Source of the DNA: Owenia fusiformis
Taxonomy: Eukaryota > Annelida > Polychaeta > Sabellida > Oweniidae
Assembly: GCA_903813345.2 (NCBI GenBank)
Contig: CAIIXF020000011.1
Coordinates: forward strand, 13,997,754 to 14,057,753
DNA length: 60,000 nt
Reading direction: 5' to 3'
The notes under the pieces are model-generated. The model did not search any database. It was not told the origin of the DNA and saw only the letters and a list, made by a program, of their open reading frames with translations. Both the position numbers and the translations under genes were made by a program. Shown here in pieces: positions 22,901 to 35,968 of the stretch (position 1 is the first letter of the stretch; every line of letters begins with the position of its first letter).

Positions 22901-24586
22901 TTTTCAATTTTTCAACAAGGCTTCCGTGATCAAGACACTTCCATAACAGGGGGAGGAGGGGATGCAAATCCCCAGTGAGATCATCTTTCAGCAGTTTGAT
23001 CATCTTCCACCAGGAGGATAATCTTCCAACGGATGGATCATCTTCCAGCGGATGGATCATCTTCCAGCGGATGGATCATCTTCCAGCGAATGGATCATCT
23101 TTCAGAGAGCAGCTTGTCTTCAGATGAGTGGCTTGACTTTTTGCAAATGGCTCGTAATCTGGTAGATGGCTCATATTCCAGGAGCTGACTAATATTCTAG
23201 TGGTTGCCTCATCTTCAGTGGATGGCTCGTCTTCAAATGATTCTGCATCTTTATGAGGGTGACTCCTCTTCCAGGGGATGGATGATTTTCCAGACAGCAT
23301 TTTCCGTTCCAGTTGGTTTCATGGCTTCCAGTTTGTGGCTCAGATTCTATTGGGCTGATCAACCCCATGCTAAAGGCAAATCTGAAATACTGTAAATTTG
23401 AAAATAAAACTTCAGTACTTACTTGAACAGGATCCTGGAGACTTCTCTCATCTTGAACAAAGCTACCGCAGTCGCACAAGGACATCACCGGAATAACAAC
23501 ATCATATGTAGATACAGGTGCAACAGACACCAGGTGCTTATTGTAGTTACGATTTGAAACATCCCGGAAAGGGTAGAAGTTTTAACCTCACGGGTAAGAG
23601 GAATGCATCTGTAAGTACATATAAAATAGGAAGTCAGCAATGATTTAAATTTTGATTTGTTGTTACAATGCCAAAATGATTGAGCCACTTACTGAACAAG
23701 CGGAGGAGGGAATGCAAGACATTCCTTTTATTGATTCTAGTAAATCTCTCATGGCCTTTCACCCCTCCCGGCTCAAGATTAACATCATCAAATCAACTAA
23801 CTGCCTGAACAGAAGTATCTCTGTAGAAGTGAATTGTGGTCTATATATTTTTAGAACATGAATTAAAATTATGTTTTTGAACATTGAATTACCCCCCACC
23901 CCCAAGCCCAATATAATGAATAGTTGTATTCATTTTTTATTCATTCTTTTGATATGTAAAGCCAACATACATATTATCTCCAAATTGGCTCTTCACTATA
24001 GCTAGTAGCTACCCTTACCTGTGTGGGTGTAACATTCCTGTCGTTTCTTAAGTTGCACACAGCTGTTAGTACAGGCAGTAGCAATATGCTTTGTAGATAC
24101 ATACACTGCAAACAACTGACCCAAATCATTGATCCACTTCGAAAGACCACAACCAGGGTAGATATTGTCATGACCTGAAAGTACATAAAAAAGAAAAAAA
24201 AGTCAGCAATGATTTGACTTTTTTCCTTAAAAGAAACAAGTAAATATACCCATCTCACTGAAATGGCCATTTTTCAGATGTGAGTACATTTACATATAAC
24301 TTTTAAGAGAATGCATGAACATGCAAAATGTCACCACTGGCCATTTGTTAAAGATGCACTTGTTTACAGTAAGCCGAACACTAATTGATTATTGCAATCA
24401 AGAAGTTTCATCCACCCATCAGTTTGAGAATATAACATTATGTCAACACTTCTGTAGTGACATAAAAATCAAATCATTGCCCAGTAAGTACAGTTTACTA
24501 AAAACTATGAACAAAAATCATATCATTACTGAATAAATTTTCAAATTGTTGCTTTAAAAGCTAGCATTATAGTATTCAAATGACCA
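19903..24586. repeat. 4.7-kb tandem array, unit 2 (4684 bp)
   Basis: Near-identical to unit 1 outside the VNTR. It is the shortest unit: relative to unit 1 it lacks three 19-bp VNTR repeats, one 14-bp GTGTGGCTTCCAGT copy and the 7-bp ACTGTAC insertion (57 + 14 + 7 = 78 bp, the whole difference). The exon-like module a is at 24019-24174, with modules b and c at the equivalent positions. Confidence 0.9.
21870..22526. repeat. 19-bp VNTR in unit 2
   Basis: Same repeat as at 17108. This is the shortest allele of the four. It lacks the CAGCGGGTGGCTCATCTCT copy near its left edge that units 1, 3 and 4 have, so repeat loss at that point can be located. Confidence 0.9.
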
Positions 24587-27500
24587 AGACCAAATTGATA
24601 GAGCTAGAACTATTTTGTTGGTAAGTTTTCAAAGTCTCAGAATGAAAATTACCAAACACATGCAAACAGAACCACTGTTCCCTGTGTTGCAGCCAAGAAC
24701 CTGCTTTGCTGGAAATACAAAAAAGATGCTGTAGTACTTGTTAATATTACGATTTAAATATATTGCAAAAATTCAAATCAATTAGGAGGGATGGAGTAAG
24801 GTACATGTACACATAGTAATACATCTTAACTAGGTAAAAAATACTGCTTCCAGCGCTGTATAGCTGATTCTTCTGGTGGGTGTATGGTCCTGTGAAAAGA
24901 GAATTCATTTATTAGTAATTTCCGCATGCAACAGTAGTAGTTGTAGTTCAGGCAAGGAGCAGTCTTTAACCCTCTTCAAAACACCTGCAATGAGAAAATG
25001 ATTTTACTGTCTACCTTAACTCCAAAGCATGCAAGGGATTATCATTTGTAAAAAAGTTGCCAAGTTGCCTTTATCAATCAGATTCTAGGTCGTAAATACC
25101 TAGATGGTTGATTGCTTGTTGGACCAAAACATGGTCGCATTAACACTGACCTCAAAACAAGAAAAAAACAGTCAAATTGAAAAATTGATGATGATTTGAT
25201 GAAACTTAAGATCATCTACCAACTCGCACCAAAAAAGAGAGTCGGTATCCGAAAACTGAGACTAACATACCAAGGTATGTTAAATCTCAGGTGAAAATGA
25301 GTTTATAAAAAAAAATATGAAGACAATATTTTCCAAATATAGCACACATTACTTCCATTTTGATAAAACCAGGTGGATTCCATTATTCTTTCATGTCAGA
25401 ACATAGAATCTGTTAGGAAGCTTTCAAGCCAACACACCTTAACAAAAGATCAAACATTGGGTGACCATCCCCCTGCTCATGCTGTATGCTGTCCAGAGAG
25501 ATTAAGAAGAATAACAAGAATGACATCCTCGGCCATGCATAATTAGGATACATCACATTAAAAAGATGAAATACAAGACCATACCACTGTCAATTCCCAA
25601 TAGTACCTTTACTGTAACACTGATAAGCAATGTCTACCTACCTAAAGAGTACAAGGTAACATGTATCAACCCCAAGGCCATTCCGTACAGATCCAAGTGA
25701 ACTCTTGCTGCGTCCTCACGAGATCTCTGGATCACACTATATCCGTCATAGCTAACTACTAACATTACAATACGAGCAAGTAAAAATGAGTGGACCTTCA
25801 CCAGAGCTCAACGATACCCCTCCAGAACGACCCAATGCATGCCGGCACCACAGCATGCATTGAAGAAAGAAAATTCAGAATACCTCCTCCTGGTGGGTGC
25901 AAGACCCACCATTTTGACCTGCAAGTAAAGAATGCTTTCACCAGCCATCAGAATATAGGCAAAACAAAGAACCAAGCTCAACAATAAGAATCCAACTTGG
26001 AAACTGTTGGTCGGGACTTACAAGGAATTGATACCTGAAACCCATGCATCTAGAGATTGATAGACACTGATCATCAGAATCACAGTGGAGGTACTACGAG
26101 GAACATCAAACGGTATGACCAAGTAAACCAGAGCTCTCAATGCAATGGATCAGAATGACCCATGCTCAACGATGCCATTCTTAGATATTCCTCAAAATCA
26201 ATCGGGACAACATAAAACATGAACAGGGGAAGGCCTCCCAACACTTGATCAAGTGTTAAGACATGTTTAGCCATCCAGCCTCCTAGCAGATTCCAGGTTC
26301 CTTCACTCCAGAATAATGGGTCGGCCAACAAAATCCACCGGTTCAATCAAAATGGAAGGTGTCCCACTAACGAGAAAACCTGCCGCTCCTAAACCATAGA
26401 TGGAAAACATGTCTAGCTGGTAGATGACCCCATATGGAATAACTAAGATAACTTAACCAAATAACTAAGATAACTCAACAAGATTACTTAACTTAGGTGA
26501 CAGGAACTTTGTGATGAGGCTCATCTTTAAGGGAGTGGAGTCCAGGAGGCGACTCATTTTCCAGTGCATGGCTTATCTTTCGGGGGATTGCTCATTTTCC
26601 AGGGGATTGTTCATTTTCCAGCGGGTGGCTCATCTCTCAGCGGGTGGATCATCTTCCAGCAGGTTGCTCAATTGCCAGCAGGTGGATCATCTTCCAGTGG
26701 AATGCTCATCTTGCAGTGGGTTGTTCATCTGCCAGTGGGTTGTTCATCTTCCAGTTGGTTGTTCATCTTCCAGTTGGTTGCTCTTCTTCCAGTTGGTTGC
26801 TCTTCTTCCAGTTGGTTGCTCTTCTTCCAGTTGGTTGCTCTTCTTCCAGTTGGTTGCTCTTCTTCCAGTTGGTTGCTCCTCTTCCAGTTGGTTGTTCATC
26901 TTCCAGTTGGTTGCTCTTCTTCCAGTTGGTTGCTCTTCTTCCAGTTGGTTGCTCTTCTTCCAGTTGGTTGCTCTTCTTCGAGTTGGTTGCTCTTCTTCGA
27001 GTTGGTTGTTCATCTTCCAGTTGGTTGTTAATCTTCCAGTTGGTTGCTCTTCTTCCAGTTGGTTGCTCTTCTTTCAGTTGGTTGCTCTTCTTCCAGTAGG
27101 TTGCTCTTCTTCGAGTTGGTTGCTCTTCTTCCAGTTGGTTACTCTTCTTCCAGTTGGTTGCTCTTCTTCCAGTTGGTTGCTCTTCTTCCAGTTGGTTGCT
27201 CATCTTCCAGTGGGTTGCTCATCTTCCAGCGGGTGAATTCTCTTCCAGCGGTTGAATTATCTTTCAGTGGGTGGATCATCTTCTAGCAGTTGGATCATCT
27301 TCAAGGTTGCCATCTTCCACCAGATAGATCATCTTCAACTGGGAACTTGGCTTTCCAATGGGGGACTTGCCTTGCAGTGTGCAGCTTCCAGTGTGTGGCT
27401 TCCAGTGTGTGGCTCAGGTACTAGTGGGCTGACCACCTCCAAGCTAAAGGTAAATCTGGAAGAAATATTGTACATTAGGAAATAAAAATACTGTACTTAC

Positions 27501-29417
27501 TTGAACCCCACATCCTAGAGATAATCTTCCATCCAGGGCAATGCTTCTTCAGTAACACACAGACATCACCAGAATAACAATATCCTATGTAGAAACAGGC
27601 GTTGCAGGCAGATGGTGCATATTGAAGTTACTCTCATAAACTCATAGGAAAGGACAGAAACTTATCTTCAGGGGAAGAGGAGTGCATCTGAAAGTACATA
27701 CAAAATAGGAAAAGTTCAGCAATGGTTTCAATTTTCAATTTTTCAACAAGGCTTCCGTGATCAAGACACTTCCATAACAGGGGGAGGAGGGGATGCAAAT
27801 CCCCAGTGAGATCATCTTTCAGCAGTTTGATCATCTTCCACCAGGAGGATAATCTTCCAACGGATGGATCATCTTCCAGCGGATGGATCATCTTCCAGCG
27901 GATGGATCATCTTCCAGCGAATGGATCATCTTTCAGAGAGCAGCTTGTCTTCAGATGAGTGGCTTGACTTTTTGCAAATGGCTCGTAATCTGGTAGATGG
28001 CTCATATTCCAGGAGCTGACTAATATTCTAGTGGTTGCCTCATCTTCAGTGGATGGCTCGTCTTCAAATGATTCTGCATCTTTATGAGGGTGACTCCTCT
28101 TCCAGGGGATGGATGATTTTCCAGACAGCATTTTCCGTTCCAGTTGGTTTCATGGCTTCCAGTTTGTGGCTCAGATTCTATTGGGCTGATCAACCCCATG
28201 CTAAAGGCAAATCTGAAATACTGTAAATTTGAAAATAAAACTTCAGTACTTACTTGAACAGGATCCTGGAGACTTCTCTCATCTTGAACAAAGCTACCGC
28301 AGTCGCACAAGGACATCACCAGAATAACAACATCATATGTAGATACAGGTGCAACAGACACCAGGTGCTTATTGTAGTTACGATTTGAAACATCCCGGAA
28401 AGGGTAGAAGTTTTAACCTCACGGGTAAGAGGAATGCATCTGTAAGTACATATAAAATAGGAAGTCAGCAATGATTTAAATTTTGATATGTTGTTACAAT
28501 GCCAAAATGATTGAGCCACTTACTGAACAAGCGGAGGAGGGAATGCAAGACATTCCTTTTATTGATTCTAGTAAATCTCTCATGGCCTTTCACCCCTCCC
28601 GGCTCAAGATTAACATCATCAAATCAACTAACTGCCTGAACAGAAGTATCTCTGTAGAAGTGAATTGTGGTCTATATATTTTTAGAACATGAATTAAAAT
28701 TATGTTTTTGAACATTGAATTACCCCCCACCCCCATGCCCAATATAATGAATAGTTGTATTCATTTTTTATTCATTCTTTTGATATGTAAAGCCAACATA
28801 CATATTATCTCCAAATTGGCTCTTCACTATAGCTAGTAGCTACCCTTACCTGTGTGGGTGTAACATTCCTGTCGTTTCTTAAGTTGCACACAGCTGTTAG
28901 TACAGGCAGTAGCAATATGCTTTGTAGATACATACACTGCAAACAACTGACCCAAATCATTGATCCACTTCGAAAGACCACAACCAGGGTAGATATTGTC
29001 ATGACCTGAAAGTACTTAAAAAAGAAAAAAAAGTCAGCAATGATTTGACTTTTTTCCTTAAAAGAAACAAGTAAATATACCCATCTCACTGAAATGGCCA
29101 TTTTTCAGATGTGAGTACATTTACATATAACTTTTAAGAGAATGCATGAACATGCAAAATGTCACCACTGGCCATTTGTTAAAGATGCACTTGTTTACAG
29201 TAAGCCGAACACTAATTGATTATTGCAATCAAGAAGTTTCATCCACCCATCAGTTTGAGAATATAACATTATGTCAACACTTCTGTAGTGACATAAAAAT
29301 CAAATCATTGCCCAGTAAGTACAGTTTACTAAAAACTATGAACAAAAATCATATCATTACTGAATAAATTTTCAAATTGTTGCTTTAAAAGCTAGCATTA
29401 TAGTATTCAAATGACCA
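24587..29417. repeat. 4.7-kb tandem array, unit 3 (4831 bp)
   Basis: Near-identical to units 1 and 2. It is 147 bp longer than unit 2, entirely from seven extra 19-bp repeats (133 bp) plus one 14-bp GTGTGGCTTCCAGT-type copy. Module a is at 28850-29005. Confidence 0.9.
26554..27343. repeat. 19-bp VNTR in unit 3 (longest)
   Basis: Same repeat as in the other units, seven copies longer than unit 2. The internal order of the TTGTTCATC and TTGCTCTTC variants differs from the other units, so copies were gained or lost in the interior, not only at the edges. Confidence 0.9.
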
Positions 29418-32400
29418 AGACCAAATTGATAGAGCTAGAACTATTTTGTTGGTAAGTTTTCAAAGTCTCAGAATGAAAATTACCAAACACATGCAAACAG
29501 AACCACTGTTCCTTGTGTTGCAGCCAAGAACCTGCTTTGCTGGAAATACAAAAAAGATGCTGTAGTACTTGTTAATATTACGATTTAAATATATTGCAAA
29601 AATTCAAATCAATTAGGAGGGATGGAGTAAGGTACATGTACACATAGTAATACATCTTAACTAGGTAAAAAATACTGCTTCCAGCGCTGTATAGCTGATT
29701 CTTCTGGTGGGTGTATGGTCCTGTGAAAAGAGAATTCATTTATTAGTAATTTCCGCATGCAACAGTAGTAGTTGTAGTTCAGGCAAGGAGCAGTCTTTAA
29801 CCCTCTTCAAAACACCTGCAATGAGAAAATGATTTTACTGTCTACCTTAACTCCAAAGCATGCAAGGGATTATCATTTGCAAAAAAGTTGCCAAGTTGCC
29901 TTTATCAATCAGATTCTAGGTCGTAAATACCTAGATGGTTGATTGCTTATTGGACCAAAACATGGCCGCATTAACACTGACCTCAAAACAAGAAAAAAAC
30001 AGTCAAATTGAAAAATTGATGATGATTTGATGAAACTTAAGATCATCTACCAACTCGCACCAAAAAAGAGAGTCGGTATCCGAAAACTGAGACTAACATA
30101 CCAAGGTATGTTAAATCTCAGGTGAAAATGAGTTTATAAAAAAAAATATGAAGACAATATTTTCCAAATATAGCACACATTACTTCCATTTTGATAAAAC
30201 CAGGTGGATTCCATTATTCTTTCATGTCAGAACATAGAATCTGTTAGGAAGCTTTCAAGCCAACACACCTTAACAAAAGATCAAACATTGGGTGACCATC
30301 CCCCTGCTCATGCTGTATGCTGTCCAGAGAGATTAAGAAGAATAACAAGAATGACATCCTCGGCCATGCATAATTAGGATACATCACATTAAAAAGATGA
30401 AATACAAGACCATACCACTGTCAATTCCCAATAGTACCTTTACTGTAACACTGATAAGCAATGTCTACCTACCTAAAGAGTACAAGGTAACATGTATCAA
30501 CCCCAAGGCCATTCCGTACAGATCCAAGTGAACTCTTGCTGCGTCCTCACGAGATCTCTGGATCACACTATATCCGTCATAGCTAACTACTAACATTACA
30601 ATACGAGCAAGTAAAAATGAGTGGACCTTCACCAGAGCTCAACGATACCCCTCCAGAACGACCCAATGCATGCCGGCACCACAGCATGCATTGAAGAAAG
30701 AAAATTCAGAATACCTCCTCCTGGTGGGTGCAAGACCCACCATTTTGACCTGCAAGTAAAGAATGCTTTCACCAGCCATCAGAATATAGGCAAAACAAAG
30801 AACCAAGCTCAACAATAAGAATCCAACTTGGAAACTGTTGGTCGGGACTTACAAGGAATTGATACCTGAAACCCATGCATCTAGAGATTGATAGACACTG
30901 ATCATCAGAATCACAGTGGAGGTACTACGAGGAACATCAAACGGTATGACCAAGTAAACCAGAGCTCTCAATGCAATGGATCAGAATGACCCATGCTCAA
31001 CGATGCCATTCTTAGATATTCCTCAAAATCAATCGGGACAACATAAAACATGAACAGGGGAAGGCCTCCCAACACTTGATCAAGTGTTAAGACATGTTTA
31101 GCCATCCAGCCTCCTAGCAGATTCCAGGTTCCTTCACTCCAGAATAATGGGTCGGCCAACAAAATCCACCGGTTCAATCAAAATGGAAGGTGTCCCACTA
31201 ACGAGAAAACCTGCCGCTCCTAAACCATAGATGGAAAACATGTCTAGCTGGTAGATGACCCCATATGGAATAACTAAGATAACTTAACCAAATAACTAAG
31301 ATAACTCAACAAGATTACTTAACTTAGGTGACAGGAACTTTGTGATGAGGCTCATCTTTAAGGGAGTGGAGTCCAGGAGGCGACTCATTTTCCAGTGCAT
31401 GGCTTATCTTTCAGGGGATTGCTCATTTTCCAGGGGATTGTTCATTTTCCAGCGGGTGGCTCATCTCTCAGCGGGTGGATCATCTTCCAGCAGGTTGCTC
31501 AATTGCCAGCAGGTGGATCATCTTCCAGTGGAATGCTCATCTTGCAGTGGGTTGTTCATCTTCCAGTGGGTTGTTCATCTTCCAGTTGGTTGTTCATCTT
31601 CCAGTTGGTTGTTCATCTTCCAGTTGGTTGCTCTTTTTCCAGTTGGTTGCTCTTCTTCCAGTTGGTTGCTCTTCTTCCAGTTGGTTGCTCTTCTTCCAGT
31701 TGGTTGCTCTTCTTCCAGTTGGTTGCTCTTCTTCCAGTTGGTTGTTCATCTTCCAGTTGGTTGTTCATCTTCCAGTTGGTTGTTCATCTTCCAGTTGGTT
31801 GCTCTTCTTCCAGTTGGTTGCTCTTCTTCCAGTTGGTTGCTCTTCTTTTAGTTGGTTGCTCTTCTTTTAGTTGGTTGCTCTTCTTCCAGTTGGTTGCTCT
31901 TCTTCCAGTTGGTTACTCTTCTTCCAGTTGGTTGCTCTTCTTCCAGTTGGTTGCTCTTCTTCCAGTTGGTTGCTCATCTTCCATTGGGTTGCTCATCTTC
32001 CAGCGGGTGAATTATCTTCCAGCGGGTGAATTATCTTCCAGCGGTTGAATTATCTTTCAGTGGGTGGATCATCTTCTAGCAGTTGGATCATCTTCTAGCA
32101 GTTGGATCATCTTCAAGGTTGCCATCTTCCACCAGATAGATCATCTTCAACTGGGAACTTGGCTTTCAAATGGGGGACTTGCCTTGCAGTGTGTGGCTTC
32201 CAGTGTGTGGCTCAGGTACTAGTGGGCTGACCACCTCCAAGCTAAAGGTAAATCTGGAAGAAATATTGTACATTAGGAAATAAAAATACTGTACTTACTT
32301 GAACCCCACATCCTAGAGATAATCTTCCATCCAGGGCAATGCTTCTTCAGTAACACACAGACATCACCAGAATAACAATATCCTATGTAGAAACAGGCGT

Positions 32401-32501
32401 TGCAGGCAGATGGTGCATATTGAAGTTACTCTCATAAACTCATAGGAAAGGCAGAAACTTATCTTCAGGGGAAGAGGAGTGCATCTGAAAGTACATACAA
32501 A
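29418..32501. repeat. 4.7-kb tandem array, unit 4 (partial, 3084 bp)
   Basis: Collinear with the other units through module c and then stops abruptly after GTACATACAAA, inside the acceptor tract of that module. Modules b and a are missing, as is the second 19-bp block. The junction at 32501 is immediately followed by a 20-bp tandem duplication. Confidence 0.88.
31385..32155. repeat. 19-bp VNTR in unit 4
   Basis: Six repeats longer than unit 2, with no 14-bp difference. Extra copies can be placed: one additional GCGGGTGAATTATCTTCCA and one additional AGCAGTTGGATCATCTTCT near the right edge, the rest in the core. Two core copies carry TTTTAG in place of TTCCAG, a private variant. Confidence 0.9.
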
Positions 32502-32565
32502 TTGAGTCTGACACATACAAATTGAGTCTGACACATACAATTACACACACACACATATGTACATG
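32491..32565 (+). repeat. 20-bp tandem duplication and (CA)n at the array edge
   Basis: ATTGAGTCTGACACATACAA occurs twice in a row (32501-32520 and 32521-32540), followed by a short CA run. The word ACATACAA is also the last sequence of the array unit (32493-32500), so the duplication straddles the array breakpoint. Confidence 0.8.
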
Positions 32566-33739
32566 TAAATGGTGGCCATTTTTCAAAATGGCAGACTACT
32601 CCCCAACGTGTTATTAGACAATGTGCCATGCTTAAAGTATTTACATATTTAATATGAACAAAATCGCTCCACTACTTTTTGAGTTATAGTACAAAATGTA
32701 AAAATGACGGCCATTTTTTAAAATGACCACCTCATGAGACGGTACAAGGCTCATGAGTATTCACATATCAAATATGAAAAAATGGCTTAACTGGTTTTCA
32801 AAATGGCCGCCTACTACGCAAAGTGTCATTAGACAGTGTGCAATACTTATAGTCTTCACATATCAAATATGAACAAAATCACTCCATTACTTTTTGAGTT
32901 ACAGTAAAAAATGTTAAGGTCAGGGTGCACGATGGGAAATTTTCTGCATTTCTCAATTGAGTCGCATGTTATTTTTCAAACAAGAATCACTCCTTCCCAC
33001 ATTGTCTATATCTTCCAGTTTTGCACAAAGAGTGCACTTATGTGCCTGGAAAAGACTTGTGAGAAGAATGTTTTGATAAGGAGTATAAAAACAAGACAAG
33101 AAAATTCAGTGAAAAAATTCAAAAGAAAGGATCCGTTACCCCATGTACCTAAAGGTGCCCCCAAAAGTTTCATTGAATATAACATGGAAATAGTTACTTT
33201 TATAAATTATGAACACATCCAAAACAAAATTTGGTCATAGGGATTAAAACTAAGGTCAGTCAGTGCATTTAAGTTTGACTATGCAAATCATTCTAAATAT
33301 CATGTTAGGGGTATGTTAGTCTTCACCCATGACTATTTTAAGTATATTGACCATTCAATCAATCGATATATCAAAATATCATTAAGGTAGGACACAAAGG
33401 GCAACATACTGAAAACACAAATCATAAAGCAACCCCTAAAATGTAATATATCTATGAATCTTAATCTTGAATCTCAGCAAAAGTATCACCTCAGTTGGTA
33501 TGCAGTAGGTTTAACCTAGGATATTCAATTTAGAGGACATATTAAACATCATTATCAAAGGTAGGACACAAAGGGCAACATATTGAAAACACAAAACTTA
33601 GGTATTCAACTCAAATATCAAAAATCTAGTTGTGACTTTCCAATATATTATATATTTATTTGGCATTTTCAAAGAATAATTCAATTGAAGCTAAAGGTAT
33701 AAAGTCAAATGGTTGCTTTTTAATATTGAAAAGGTACAT
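32566..33739. repeat. Dispersed repeats rich in AAAATGGC words
   Basis: GGTGGCCATTTTTCAAAATG, with TGTGCCATGCTTAAAGTATT and AAATCGCTCCACTAC following, recurs in diverged form at about 32750-32900 and again at 40740-40870. The segment 32980-33090 is inverted at 36755-36850 (shared TGCACTTATGTGCC / GGCACATAAATGCA). The 109-codon frame 32911-33240 lies across these repeats and is not supported as a gene. Confidence 0.45.
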
Positions 33740-34481
33740 CTAGGAGAGTTTTTTCGTCGGTTTGAAACCCATTGTTTTGCTATCAAACAAGTGGAGGTAT
33801 TTTAATCTATCCATTGTATAACATATCATTATTATGAAGTAAAATATTTTAGTTTGACTTAGGATTACAAGCAGTGTCCATTTAATGGCTAAATGGATAT
33901 TGATTCCGTCTTTCAGCAATATATCATCTTTTAGGACAAGCATCAAAAATAAATTGACCCTTTTGTTTCTTTTGGTGAGAACTACCTTGCAAGCAGTGTT
34001 CCTTTAAACAGCGACATGGATATTGATTTAGTCCCTCAGCAATATATCATCTTCAGGGGAGGCAATTGAATGAAGAATCAAATATAGATTGACCCATTAG
34101 TTGAGAACTACCTTACAAGCAGTGTCTCTTTAAATGGGTAAATGGATATTGATTCAGTCCCGCAGCAATATATCACATATAGGGGCAGGGATGACTGATG
34201 AATCAAGGGTACATTGACCCTTTGATTCTTTGTTAAAAATAGTTTAGTGTACATTAGGATGAGAACTATCTTACAAGCAATGTCCCTTTAAATGGCTGAA
34301 TGGACAATGACTCGGTCCCTCTGCAATATATCATCTTCAGGGGCATGCATGAATGATCGATCAAAGATAGATTGGCCTATTTGTTTCTTTGGGTGAGAAC
34401 GACCTTACAAGGAGTGTCCCTTTAATGGCTAAATGGATATTAATTCAGTGTCTCTTCAACATATCATCTCAAGAGATAGAC
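33740..34481 (+). repeat. Tandem array of ~125-155-bp units (five copies)
   Basis: Each unit has the words GCAGTGTCCCTTTAAATGG, CTAAATGGATATTGATTC, CAGCAATATATCATCTTCAG and TGATGAATCAAAGATAGATT. The GTGTYY(C)TTTAA anchor occurs at about 33873, 33994, 34122, 34280 and 34417. A sixth unit continues at 35969-36165 on the other side of the 1477-bp transposon. Confidence 0.75.
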
Positions 34482-34486
34482 ATGAC

Positions 34487-35963
34487 CACACTACCCTACC
34501 ACGTGACCACGTTTAAAAGGGGAACAGGGTACAGCTAAGTTGCAAATGGAGGACGTGGGTTTCATTCCATATTTCTGAACGTAAAATACATTTTATATTT
34601 ATTTCTAGTATTTTACCAGTCATAGAATTGATTCATCAAGCAATTTGTAGAATATTGTTGGCAAAAAACCACTATAGGCAAAGATAGATAATAGTGGGCG
34701 CAGTGAAGCAAAACTCAATGCAATACACGATACATTTCAGTAAATCTATCAACGTACAGGGAGCATGTAAGTTTCCCTTCGAAAATGTTACATTTATATG
34801 TAACAAAAACCCAGATCACTGTATTTAAACTTCGTGTCATCGTGTTATATGTGGATACGTTTTCCAGTATGTTATTCAACTGTATTTTTGTGAATTAATT
34901 GTTTTTCTAAAATCTTAAGATGCAAAAAACGTCGTCCCAGAAATGTATCTTGCCGTAAGGCATAACATGTTGTGGAACAGTTTTCCTCGTCACAAAGAGG
35001 ATAATGTTTGTTTCGAGGTGTCTTGTGATGAGCGTTTAATGATTAAATGCAAAATCACTGGAGCAGATACCATCCAAAAACATCTGACATTCAACACGTC
35101 ATATAAGACTACATCGAACTGGTATTAGTTTTTTTGTAATTATAGAGAAATACGATGTCATATCAGCGCTACAGCAAATCGTGAAGAACAAAATGCTCTC
35201 AAGTCGTGGCATGGTGGTATTTTGAACAAAATATTTTAAATGATCGTTTTTTGAGGACGGTAGTGAATTAGACCATTCAAGGATTATATATAACAATTCT
35301 TTACATGTAGTTCAGGCAATTTTAATTATTCTGAATAGCGGATAGTCATTAATCCTGATAGCGGATAGTCATTTATCATTAACGTGTTCATATTTAATTT
35401 CGTTATTTCATTTCAATTTGATACCCTAGTAGCACGTATAATCTAGCGTTCTTTAATGTCCATACTAGTATACGACCTGAAAGCCCGTGTCTAAATCTAC
35501 AAAATAATGTTTACTTTATTTGGATTAAATAACAATTGATGACACCTCAAAGCATCTACAGGCGGCCTTTTAGCATTATTTTCACTGTTTGCAACGTAAA
35601 TGTACATGAGATCGGGACATAGTATGTCTGTATAATCAGCTTACTTTCTCGCTCCTTGTACTATTGAGCAATTTACATTCCTTGTACCCTGTATTGATCA
35701 ACTTTTGCATCTGTGTACCGTGTACTATGACATATCAAATATTTTAAAATTTAAGACGATATTATTTACATTCTTTCTTCAACTATCATATAACTTGGAA
35801 CATGGACTTCACTATTGCAGCACTAAAGTTCAGCGAATAGCAATATTGACTCACTCCGAGCAGCAAACGTATTAACCTTTTGACTAAGCAGTCGAAATAC
35901 TCAAAAGCGACGTGGTTGAAAGCCAAAAAATTCGCGCATGCGCTATCGAGGTAGGGTAGTGTG
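34487..35963. mobile_element. 1477-bp DNA transposon with 14-bp TIRs and 5-bp TSD
   Basis: CACACTACCCTACC at 34487-34500 is the exact reverse complement of GGTAGGGTAGTGTG at 35950-35963. ATGAC flanks it on both sides (34482-34486 and 35964-35968). Removing the element and one ATGAC restores a normal unit of the surrounding tandem array (CATGACTGATGAATCAAA), so the boundaries are certain. The interior has only short open frames (61-69 codons) with no transposase signature, so it is probably non-autonomous. A 5-bp duplication with a CACACTACC terminus does not match a superfamily I can name with confidence. Internal oddities are CACGTGACCACG near the left end and CGCGCATGCGC near the right. Confidence 0.88.
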
Positions 35964-35968
35964 ATGAC

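Noticed and set aside
32911-33240. 109-codon frame
   Set aside because: It spans dispersed repeats that occur elsewhere in the window in both orientations, with no recognisable domain.
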